The notes under the pieces are model-generated. The model worked only from the letters and a program-made list of their open reading frames with translations, had not been told where the DNA came from and searched no databases. This document shows, piece after piece, positions 20,447-29,834 of a stretch of 64,000 bases of DNA (positions within the stretch are counted from its first letter, which is position 1; every line of letters starts with the position of its first letter). The position numbers were made by a program, and so were the translations under genes. The stretch is from Furcasterigmium furcatum (lineage: Eukaryota > Ascomycota > Sordariomycetes > Glomerellales > Plectosphaerellaceae), in NCBI GenBank assembly GCA_001599815.1, contig BCIA01000002.1:3011626-3075625 (forward strand). Reading direction: 5' to 3'.

Positions 20447-21237
20447 ATGTACCACCTAGCTAAGAGCCTCTATCTCCTCGCAACAAGCAAAGAAGGTCCG
20501 TTTCCCATCATCCCACAACACCACATCCCACAGCACCAGCGCCGCCAGCTAACCAAGCCCCTCCAGAATACTCCGTCATCCTCCTCGGACTCGACAATGC
20601 CGGCAAGACGACCTTCCACGAGCAGGTCAAATCCCTGTTCCTTCCCTCCCGCCCCGATCCGCAGCTGAAGACCGTCCCGACCGTCGGCCAGAATGTTTCC
20701 ACCATCGAGTTCCCAGACATGTACCTCAAGATCTGGGACGTCGGCGGCCAGCTCTCCCTACGCAAGCTCTGGCAGAGCTACTACGCCAGCGCCCACGCCA
20801 TCGTCTTCATCCTCGACTCCACGGATATAGGCGACGGGAACCTCGTCGAGGAGGACGACGACCTGCACCGCACCAGCCGGCAGCGCAGCACGGGAAGCGC
20901 CCCGGGGGACGTCGACGCCGCAGCCGACGACGGCCACGAAGGCAGGCTGGAGGAGTGCCGCCTCGTGCTGGAGGATGTTCTCGAGCACTCCGAAACGGAG
21001 GGCGTGCCGGTGCTCGTGCTGGCGAACAAGCAGGACCGCGAGGACTGCGTCGAGGTAGTGCGCATCAAGGAGGGCCTGGTCAAGAAGGTGTTCGAGGGCG
21101 AGAAGGCGCACAGCATACGCGACTCGAGGGTATTGCCGGTCAGCGCGCTGACGGGGACAGGGGTGAAGGAGGCCGTGGAGTGGGTGAGGTCGAGGGTCAA
21201 GTGGAATAAGGAGTCGCGGCCGCCGGTGATGCGGTGA
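20447..21237 (+). CDS. arl3: ARL3/ARFRP1-type Golgi GTPase (2 exons)
   Basis: Arf-like GTPase that acts at the trans-Golgi upstream of ARL1. Exons are 20447-20495 and 20567-21237 (239 aa), phase 1, with a GTCCGT donor and CTCCAG acceptor. The N-terminus MYHLAKSLYLL matches yeast Arl3 and animal ARFRP1. These lack a myristoylated Gly2 and are instead N-acetylated on Met-aromatic ends. G1 is GLDNAGKTT (residues 24-32), then TVPTVGQNVSTIEF, the G3 motif WDVGGQ, and G4 NKQD. An acidic/polar insertion of roughly 35 residues (EEDDDLHRTSRQRSTG and following) sits after the STDIGDGN strand, making the protein longer than usual. The insert contains no splice signals of the usual type. Confidence 0.93.
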
Positions 21238-21514
21238 TGTCTGCTGCTGGTGCGCGGGGTCTTTTCTTTTGGTTCCTTCAGCATGCAAGCGAGCGAGCGA
21301 GCGAGAGGCTGCCCAACTCACAGCATGGCGGCCCCGCCTTACGAGGCACGGGGATGTTCTGGATACATTCATCATCACTGGCGTCAGGTGTTCGGCGAAC
21401 GGATGGGCGGGGGGACGGGCGAAAGACAATCCAGACTTGTCCTACAGGAACCGTCTGCTCGTCGGGTATCATTTCATCTAGGTACTTTTTATACAATCAT
21501 CCCTTCTTTGCGTC

Positions 21515-22467
21515 TCATGATGGCACCCGGTCGTTCTCTGCCGACAGCATCTCCGAGATCAGTCCGCCCTTGTCCCTCCTCCGGGCATCCTCCGCGAGTT
21601 TCCTGTCCACCAGGTCGGACAAGTCCTTGACCTTCTGCGCTGCGATCGCCGCACACTGCAACAGCGCCGTGGCATCCACCGCCTGCCCGCCCTGCTTGGA
21701 CACTTGGCACACCTCGCCGTGCTTGTTCAGGCTGATCGTGCAGCTGCCGACGCGGACCTGCTCCTCCCTCCACTCGGGGTCGAGGAGGATCGTCTCGCCC
21801 TCGTCGCCGAAGAAGCCAAAGCTGATGCAGTACGGCGAGTGCAGCCAGCCAAGGGGCACGGGCTCCCGCTCGGCAGGGGTGAAGACGGTCAGCTCGCCGC
21901 CCTCGACGCTGGCATCAGGCTTGCGGAAGTGGCGAAGGGCGGCAACGGCGGCGAGGCAAGCTGCGTCGGCGAGGTTGCCGTCGTGGGAGAGGACGTGGAT
22001 GTCGGCGCGGACAGACCAGACCTTGGAGCCGGCGACGAGGCAGAGGGACTCCATGTCGAGGGCGCCGGAGCGGCGGATGGTCTTCTCGAGGAGACGGGAC
22101 ATGAGAACCTCGGGCTCTGTGGGCTGGCCGGGGGTGAAGTGCGGCGAGGCCATCGGGGAGAGTTCCATGGAGATGTTGAAGATGCCGTCGAAGGGCCGGT
22201 CCGAGTAGGGAACAGTCACTTCTGCGGAGATCTTGACGACGAGTCTGGGCGGGAGTCAGTACGCAGGGAAACGATATTCGGTTTGGGAATAGAGACCTAC
22301 CTTGTCTTGCCAAGAGTGACATCTGCCACGCCATACTCGTCGCCGAAGGTGAGGTCGAGCTTGCGATATTGGTCGAATGCTCGGCTGTCCAGCCGGACGC
22401 CCTCCTGTAGGGCTTGCAAGATGAAGCTCTTTTCATTCGTCGACGGCTCTGCTTCGCGGGGAGGCAT
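21515..22467 (-). CDS. rrp45: Exosome core subunit RRP45 (2 exons)
   Basis: RNase PH-fold subunit of the nine-membered exosome ring (EXOSC9/PM-Scl75 in animals), needed for 3'-5' RNA processing. Exons are 22301-22467 and 21515-22244 (298 aa), phase 2, with GTAGGT donor and CCCAG acceptor. The N-terminus (SFILQALQEGVRLDSRAFDQYR) is diagnostic, followed by FGDEYGVADVTLGKTR and VTVPYSDRPFDGIFNISMELS. The C-terminal part carries the second domain stretch ILLDPEWREEQVRVGSCTIS. Length equals the fungal RRP45 core without the long vertebrate tail. The gene is convergent with ARL3, 277 bp apart. Confidence 0.95.
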
Positions 22468-22786
22468 GCTGGGCAATGTGTTCTTGGTGACGCGGTGATT
22501 TGAAGTGTTGATATTTATGAGACGAACACTTTCTCTCACGGTGAAGAACCTTGCCAGTGAACTTAGTGAGGCGCTCGGTGAAGGTCCAATGCCGGGTGCA
22601 GGTACAGGCAGCCTTAGCGTGTCGATTTGGTGCATTGGCGGGGCGGCCTGAAAAAGTTCTGCCGGGCGGTGTCAGCGCTATTCCTCCCAGCACTGGCACC
22701 TCAGTGACCTGCGAACCGACGCCAGAGGATCATTCTCCTTCAACTCCATCCTCCCACATCACACACCACCACCCTCGGTCGCAACC
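22468..22786. other. Divergent promoter, RRP45 / CWC15
   Basis: A 319-bp bidirectional spacer between two RNA-processing genes. No specific motif can be assigned. It probably contains both 5' leaders. Confidence 0.6.
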
Positions 22787-23634
22787 ATGACTACAGCCCA
22801 CAGACCGACCTTTGATCCCGTAAGCACATCTTTTCCGAACTGCCCCCTGGCCAGCTATCCCGCTAACAACAACTACAGGCACGAGGCAAAGAAGCCCTCC
22901 GCGGCCCAGCCTACCACCAGCGCCTTCTCCCCGCCCACACAACGCTCAAGTACCGCCAGACCGGCCAGGGCGGCGACGCAGACGACGAGGAGCACGATCT
23001 CGCCGCTGAGCTCCTTGCTGCCGAGAAGGTCCACTACGCCAAGAAGAACGGCAACTCCCTGCCCCCTCCCAACGCCGACGATGCGCCCTCCGGCGGCGTG
23101 AAGCGCGCTCTCGAATCCAGTGGTGGCGGCAGCGCAGCAGGCGAAGATGGCGAAGAAGACTACGAAGCCAAACGGCGGAGGGTGTTAGAAGAGTCGCGCG
23201 ACATCGACGCCGACTCGGAAGACGATGAGGAAGACGACGACGACAGCGAAGAGGACGACAGCGATGACGACGAGGATGCCGAGCTGCAGCGCGAGCTGGA
23301 CAAGATCCGCCGCGAGAGGGCGGAGAAACGTGAGCGCGAGGAGAGGGAGAAGGCCGCCGTAGAGGAGGAGGCGCGGGAGCGAGACATCGCCCTTGGGAAC
23401 CCGCTGCTGAACAAGCCGGACTTCAACATGAAGAGGCGGTGGGACGACGATGTGGTGTTCAAGAACCAGGCACGGGGNACGGAAGACAAGGGGAAGAGCA
23501 AGGAGTTCATCAACGTAAGTGCACCGTTGTTGCTACTCTCAACACCTGATGTCGCAATCATGCTAACACTCTCTCTGCAGGACCTGTTGCGATCAGACTT
23601 CCACAAGCGTTTCATGGGCAAATACGTCAGATAG
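22787..23634 (+). CDS. cwc15: Pre-mRNA splicing factor CWC15 (3 exons)
   Basis: Component of the Prp19/NineTeen-associated spliceosome. Exons are 22787-22819, 22879-23514 and 23581-23634 (240 aa), all phase 0. The N-terminus MTTAHRPTFDPARGKEA and the C-terminus DLLRSDFHKRFMGKYVR are the two conserved ends of the family. The middle has the expected acidic block (long Asp/Glu/Ser run) followed by a charged coiled-coil segment (ELQRELDKIRRERAEKRERE). Base 23478 is N, in the codon GGN, which encodes Gly whatever the base, so the protein is unaffected. The promoter is shared with RRP45. Confidence 0.97.
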
Positions 23635-23710
23635 ACTTTCCTAGAGATACAACACGGCGCGAATCGATACCCTTCCGATCTTCATTCATTCCGACGACAG
23701 CAGGTCTTCC

Positions 23711-24205
23711 TCATAGAATCCGCTTCGCCGCTCCCCGGATCCGCGTGACGCCCACCTTCTTGTCCACGAAATTATGCTCGTCGGGCTCAATCTTGGTCAG
23801 ATAATACTCATCCTCGAAAGCTGCCGCAAAGACCTCCATGCTCGGCACCTCGAAGACGGCACACCCGTCGTAGTCGTCCAGCGGACTGGGGCCGGGGTTC
23901 TCAGGACCGATGGGGGCGACACCCTGATTCAGGGCCGCCGTGGCGTGGAGCTGTTACTGTGAGCGTCTAGGCACCTAGACTTGAAGGGGCCGACTGACGT
24001 CTGGGCAAGGAATCGGAAAGAGAAGACCGCGCACCTGCGTGTATGAGAGAAACCCGTGCTTTTGCATCCATGGCTTGACGAGCGGGCCGTGGACGTGCTC
24101 CCAGTGGTGGTAGAACTGCTCGGGTGTCATGCCGGGCTTGCGCTTGATGAAGGAGATGCTGAGGAGAGTCTGGCCGGGTTTGGCGGGAGGAGATGTCGCC
24201 GCCAT
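23711..24205 (-). CDS. EthD-domain protein (2 exons)
   Basis: Small dimeric alpha+beta-barrel protein of 136 aa. Exons are 24035-24205 and 23711-23950; the intron ends TAACAG and the joint gives FLSYTQ|LHATAALNQG. The signature LLSISFIKRKPGMTPEQFYHHWEHVHGPLV of EthD-type proteins is at the N-terminus. The C-terminal half contains DDYDGCAVFEVPSMEVFAAA and ends RIRGAAKRIL. Members take part in polyketide tailoring or ring decarboxylation or have unknown roles; here no biosynthetic neighbours are present, so the role is open. The start is the ATG before AATSPPAK; a non-ATG upstream extension is open but unsupported. Confidence 0.88.
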
Positions 24206-24767
24206 GGTGATGGTTCTGTATAAACAGGATCTTTTGGAATAGCAGGGATTTTCAGGAGCAAACAGACAAATTTTTGCCAAAGCTAAAGATGCTCGCAACG
24301 AACTACTAGTTTGCTTTCAACAGGTCACGGCCATGGTGGTTGACGTGGAAGATGCCCAGATCCCGGAAAACAGCATCCGAGGACAACCGCCGCCAACTGT
24401 GGCTTCAAATCAAGGATCCGACTCAAGTTGAGCGTAACCCACGGACAGTCAAGTAGTTCGCTACACAGTAATTCCACTGGTATCTCAGGCCTTTCTGCTG
24501 TTAGGCCATGTAGGTATTCTGTACATTGAGCACTGCCCCTTTCCGGGCGGCCGCATCCATCACCACCTCTCTCCTGGAGGACTATCATGAGCAACGCGCG
24601 GTGCTGTTCGTTGCCCCTCGTGCAAGCGTCATGCCGATCTACTTCCGCCGCAGAGCCCAGTTGATAGCATCAGTCTGCCGCTTGAAAGCCTCCTTCTTCG
24701 TAGCCAAGCTCCTCCCAGTCTCCGCCTGCGTCCGCCTGTTCTTGCTCGGCGCGATGTCGCGAGGTTT
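24206..24767. other. Intergenic between EthD gene and RING/RS gene
   Basis: Promoter of the EthD gene and 3' region of the RING/RS gene, both on the minus strand. The short frames here are not protein-like. Confidence 0.6.
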
Positions 24768-27700
24768 CTAGCCCCAGCGATCTCCCTCGCGCTCTGCCTC
24801 AAGCCGTCGCATTCTGTCTTCGTCGTCGCCGTTGACCGCGTCGCTGCGTCGGCCCTTCCGCCGACTGCGCTTCCCCTCGTCTCCGTCATCGCCGCCCCGG
24901 CTACGCTTGACACCACCCATTGATGCGAGGGCCATGCGCTGCGTCTCCCTGAGCAGACGCTCGCGGTCCCGTGCTTCGCGCTCCAGAGCATGCGCATCTT
25001 TGCCTGTCACTGCAGGGGTCTGTCTGCTGCTCGTCGATCCGCGGCGGTCGGCGTCCCGCTGGGTAGAGTCGCGGCGATCGGACGTAGGTCTGCTGCCCGA
25101 TTTCCCGCCGGCACCCTTGATCTCCAGCCCGGCATTGCTGCCACGAGGGCCGGAGGGCGGGTTGAAATCCTTCTCGGCCGGGGTGGGAGGCTCGGATGTC
25201 TGCCTTCTGCTGCGGTGGCGGTCACGGTCGCGGTTCTCCCTGCGCCTGTGATCCCTGTCACGCTCGCGGTCTCGGTCCTCGCGCCCTCGCTCTTTGCGGT
25301 CGTACTCCCTATCGCGATCCCGCTCGCGCTCGCGCTCTCTGTGCGATCGCCTGCTGGATCTGTGTCGGTCGTCGTCGTCGTCGCGGTACTTGTCCTTCTC
25401 TCGGTCTCGGTCACGGTCGCGCTCGCGGTCTCTATCCCGGCGCCGGTCGTCTCGGTCCCTGCGGCTGCGGTGGCCTGACCGCCGCGATTCGGCCGGCGAT
25501 GCCGACCGGGACCTTTCCTCGTGGCCGTCGTCACGCTGTCGGGATCGCGTGTCGTCTTCATCATTTTCATTTCTTCTGTTCCTGTGCTTGCGGCGGTGGG
25601 AGTCATCCTCACGCTGCTGCTCGTCTCCCGATCGCGACGCTGACCGTTGTCGTCGCTTCCTATAGCGGTCGCTCTTACGATCGCGGCTTCTGCTGCGCGT
25701 ACGGATTTCCGAGGCTTCATGCTCTCGGTCCTCGTCGTCTCGCCCGCGCCGCCGGTCACTTTCGCGCCCGCTACTCCTCTCGCGATGGCTACCGCGATCT
25801 TTCTCCCTGTTGCGGTCAGGCGACCTGCTCCTTGATCGCTGATGATCTTCCTCGGGCGCTGGGGCCGCACTCCCGTTAGCCGGAGAGTTTGGCTGACTGC
25901 CATCTTGAGGGACCTGGAAGCCCCGAGCGCGAAGGGTATGCAGACTCGTGTTGGGTAGGCCCTGGCGCATTGCCTTTGGTCCAGTAGGTGCATTCAGGGG
26001 CACGTCAGGGGCAGGGCCTGTGTTGAACTGATTGGGGACTCCCGCGTTCATCATCGCATTCCCCTGGAACGCGGAGGCATTACCAGTGGCAGGGTGCGAG
26101 GCGCCTTCGCCTGGGCCTGTGGCGTTCGTGCTGGCGTCGCCAGACCCTTCTTGTGCGTCGGTTTCTGCGTTTCCGGTTCCGTCATGATTCGCACGGGCAC
26201 TGATGTCTCGTCCAAACTCGTCGACGCCTTGCTGCTGCTGCTGCTGCGCCTGATCGGCCTGTTCCTCACCGTTGCCTTGTGTGCTATCCTGGCCAAGTTG
26301 TTGCTGCTGAGAATGGTCGTAACCGTGGTGCTGCTGGTGGCCGTATTGCTGGTATCCTCCGCGGCCGTAACCGCCGCCCCAGTTGCCGCGTCCTCTGCCT
26401 CGGCCGCGGCCACCGTAGCCTCGGCGGTAGTCATTGAACTGGTGGCCATAATTACCTTGATTGAAGCCCTGTTGATGCTGGAATCCTGAGTTATATGTGC
26501 CATAATCACCAGAACCCATGACACCATTCGGAGAATTGTAGTTATCTTGGCCGTAACCCCACGACTGCTGCTGTCCGTTCCAGTTATTGGATCCCGCGCC
26601 GAAGCCGCCGCCGCCGCCGCCGCCTCCAAAGCCACCCATGCCCATGCTCTGAGGACCAAAGCCGCCGTTCATGTACATGTTCTGCATCGCCATAGGGTCC
26701 ATACCCATGCCGGGCATTCCTTGCGGGGCGTTAGCGACTGGATGGCGGGAAGAAAGGACTGGGAGGGAAGACGAACCCATCATGGGAAAGGAGCTGAACC
26801 CGTTGGTGCCCATTCCGTTCTGCATGGCCATCATCATTTGCATCTGGTTCATGTCGCCGTTGTTGCCACCAAAAGTCATGCTGTTGAACGAGTTGCCGTT
26901 AGGCATGTTCATGTTGCTGCCGGTTTCGGTCCCGTCTTCAGCCTGCTGGTCGTCGCCTTCGGCGTTGGCTTCTCCATCCTGGGTCTCTCCCGCCGTCTCA
27001 TTCAGCATCTGACCGGTTTCACCAGGTTGGATGAGTTCCTGGGAGTCGTCGTGGCCCGGCTCTGCAGCAGCCGGCTCTTCCTGGACTGTCGCTCCGTCCT
27101 GTTGTGTCGTTAGTCGTGCATCCGAGAAGGGTCGGAAGTCTAGTAACGTACCTGTACATTGTGTTGCGACGCAGCCAATACGTCTCCTTCTTGCGTAGAA
27201 GCGGGGGCGCCGGCTGACTGGGAAGGAGTAGGCTCTTCTTGCGACACGACTGCTGCAGCAGTGGAAGCAGGTGGCTGGGATTGAACCTCGGCCTTGGACG
27301 CAGGGAGCTGCTGCGTGGGCTTCACATCGACCGGTGTGATGGGCGTCGAGTCTTTCGACTCCTTCAGCCGAACATCCTCGAGTTTCTTCTCCTGGGTCCG
27401 CAGGAAAACCTTGACGGTCGTGCGCAGTGACTTGTTCGGCGTGCAGTCCTCGGCAGAAACTGGGCTGTGTTCGCACACGGGGCAGGTGGAGGGAAGGGCA
27501 GATTGGCCTGCGGTCGCACATTAGCACTACAATAAAGGCAGTCGCCGTGGTGTCGCAGCTTGAACGTACACGTCTCGCAGATGGCCTGCTCGCAGCACGG
27601 CAAGCGGAAAGCGTTGACGGCCAGCTTGCTACAGATGGCGCATCGCAGCTTGATGGGAATGTCGTCGGGACTGAGAGAGCTGTTCGCAATAACCGTTAGT

Positions 27701-27778
27701 AGTCGTTTCCAAGAAGCAATAGCATCATTGGACGCACTTGATCAGCTCGAGCTGAGCTGGGGTGATTGTCGAGGCCAT
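24768..27778 (-). CDS. RBBP6/Mpe1-like RING protein with Gln/Gly-rich and RD/RS-rich tail (4 exons)
   Basis: Predicted RING-type E3 linked to RNA metabolism, 945 aa. Exons are 27738-27778, 27570-27679, 27152-27507 and 24768-27098. The RING is only complete after splicing the GTACGT intron inside it. It then reads CAIC...LPCCEQAICETCQSALPSTCPVC, followed by TPNKSLRTTVKVFLRTQEKK, as in RBBP6/Mpe1. No N-terminal DWNN ubiquitin-like domain precedes it, since the RING begins near residue 25. The rest is low-complexity: Gln/Ala/Glu-rich, Met/Asn/Gly-rich with RGG-like repeats (YGGRGRGRGRGNWGG), then a long run of Arg-Asp, Arg-Glu and Arg-Ser dipeptides like splicing regulators. The family assignment rests on the RING and the following helix. 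Confidence 0.85.
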
Positions 27779-28493
27779 GTCGTCGACAAGGCAGAAGAAT
27801 CAGGAAAGCGACTGCATGGGCGATGCAGAGGGAACAAAAGCCTGCGAGAACGGTGGTCGGGGTTGAAGGGAAAGAAGACTAAAGAATGTTGCCTGCGCTG
27901 GTCATGGTGCGCAGGGTTGAGAGGTGCCGTCCCGCTGCTGAGTGAAGTTGCAGATCGTCGCGTGAGGTTGTATCGTTTGGTTTCGTTGCGGGAGTGACGA
28001 GGTCTGGGAAAAGTCGAGAATTAGAGTGGGGCGATTTCGGGCTTGACCAATCAGATTATGCGGTTTCGGTGATTCGGGTATGGGCGCTCGGTGAACAACG
28101 GGCTTGGAGGACGGGTACGTTGACTCGAAGGTTCTATTGTCAGCGTTGAAAGAGGTCAATAACGATGTGAAGAGTCACTGAAGCCTCGGTTTAATGATAG
28201 GCACCCGTCATATTACTAATACCCTTCCTCAGGCAGCCACCAGACCCAAGCATCCGTCAGGAAGAAGGCTATCATTGAACAATAAACATGGGCGAGATAT
28301 CTTGGACGAGAACAGACGAGAATGAGTAAACGAAACCCGCAAACTTCTGGAGTAATCCATCCCTGTGTAACCTCCTCTCGGAGTCATCGCCGGCTTGCCG
28401 CCGCAGCGCCACGTCTCTCCCTGTCTCTGTCTCTCTCTCACTCTCTTTCACCCTCTCTCTGTACCGCGCGCCCACTCGGTCCTCGCCAGCTGC
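27779..28493. other. Intergenic, RING/RS gene promoter and Rab5 3' region
   Basis: No gene recognised. A pyrimidine-rich tract (28413-28461) lies just beyond the Rab5 stop; on the transcribed strand this is a GA-rich 3' untranslated tract. Confidence 0.6.
28413..28461. repeat. CT-rich simple-sequence tract
   Basis: Imperfect (CT)n/(TCTC)n run, about 50 bp, 3' of the Rab5 gene. Seen directly; no function can be assigned. Confidence 0.8.
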
Positions 28494-29329
28494 TCAGCAA
28501 GCGCAACCATCCTTGGCCTGCGCATTATTCTGCCCAGTCAGGTTGACCCTCTGCTCCTCCCCGCCCCGGCTCACGGCGTTCGACGCTCCCGGGCCCCTCG
28601 TGCTCTTGAGCGACGTCTCGGGAATAGCATTGGCGATGGCCGTGAACACGTCCGTGACGTTGTGGCCGGTCTTTGCACTCGTCTCGAAGAACAGCAGGCT
28701 CTCCTCGTCCGCATAGCCCTTGGCCTCGTCGGTAGGGACCTTTCTGGCATTGCCAGACTCCTCCTCCTCAGCACCCTCGTCGCTGCCGGCAGCACCGGAT
28801 TCGCCGTCGTTGCACAGATCGAGCTTGTTGCCAACGAGGGCGATAACGATGCCGGGGGAGGCCTGCCTTTGAAGCTCGGCGACCCAGTGTTTTGCCTTGA
28901 TGAGCGACGTGGGCTTCGTGAGGTCGTATACGACGAGGGCGGCCTGGGCGTTGCGGTAGTACATGGGCGCAAGGGAGGCGAAGCGTTCTTGGCCGGCGGT
29001 GTCCCAGATCTCGAACTTGATCGTCCTGGTGGGGAGGTTGCACTTTTGTGTCAGGAAGGCCGCTGTCACAGGGAGTTAGCTAAGCGCTGCGTATGCGCGG
29101 GCTCTTTGGGGAGGGCAATAAGCGTACCGCCGATCGTCGGCTCCTTGTTCTCTTGGAAGTCATTGTTGACGAAACGAAGGACCAGCGAGGACTGCCGCAA
29201 ATGTCAGCAACCTAAATGGGTACAGAAAACGACGCAGCTTTCCCATACCTTTCCAACGGCGGCCTCGCCCAGCAGCACCAACTTGACGCTGCTGCTCGGC
29301 TTGGGAGCAGAGTTGCCGGATCCCTCCAT
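28494..29329 (-). CDS. Rab5-type GTPase (Vps21/Ypt5-like, 3 exons)
   Basis: Early-endosome Rab GTPase, 237 aa. Exons are 29249-29329, 29128-29191 and 28494-29062. G1 GEAAVGKSS is at residues 21-29 and spans the first splice joint. Switch I gives NKEPTIGAAFLTQ, G3 is WDTAGQERF, followed by the Rab5-typical ASLAPMYYRNAQAALVVYDLT. G4 is NKLD and G5 ETSAKT. The C-terminus is CAC, a double geranylgeranylation motif. An acidic insert (SDEGAEEEESGNARKV) after NKLDLCND lengthens the G4-G5 region; inserts here are common in one of the fungal Rab5 paralogues. It is divergent from KRI1. Confidence 0.95.
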
Positions 29330-29834
29330 TTTCGAGTTTAGGTGACGTGCTTCCGATGAGCAGGTGTTTCGCTACGAGTGGTCGGGGCGCTTCTGTCGCT
29401 TCGAGGTTGAAATGCCGGGCTTTATGAATGCGAATGTCGTTGCCTGCAGGGTGGTGATAGTGGACAGAGGGAAGTGATCAACCAGGCCCCCAGCTAATCG
29501 CCCTTCGAAACTGAGGCGCAACAATGACGAAGCACCCTGATCTCCAGCCACTTTTGGCGTGGTCTGAGCGCTGCAGCCGAGTGGCACTGGCGTCAGTGCC
29601 CAGTCGGGTGGGACCTGCGAGTGTGGGGTCATGCCGGAGCATCCTTTCGCCGGTTCCGACTTTTTCGAGACGGGCCCCGCTAAAAATTTCCATTGCAGGG
29701 AACTGGGCCCAGAAAAAAGTTCAGAAGGAACGGCTCAGTGAAGCTGATAGACTCGATCCCGCACAAGGAACAACCAAGCCTTCAGAGCTCTCGATACACC
29801 CAACAGATCCTCCCACGAAGGGCCTGCCTACATC
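29330..29834. other. Divergent promoter, Rab5 / KRI1
   Basis: A 505-bp bidirectional upstream region. No distinctive element recognised. Confidence 0.6.
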
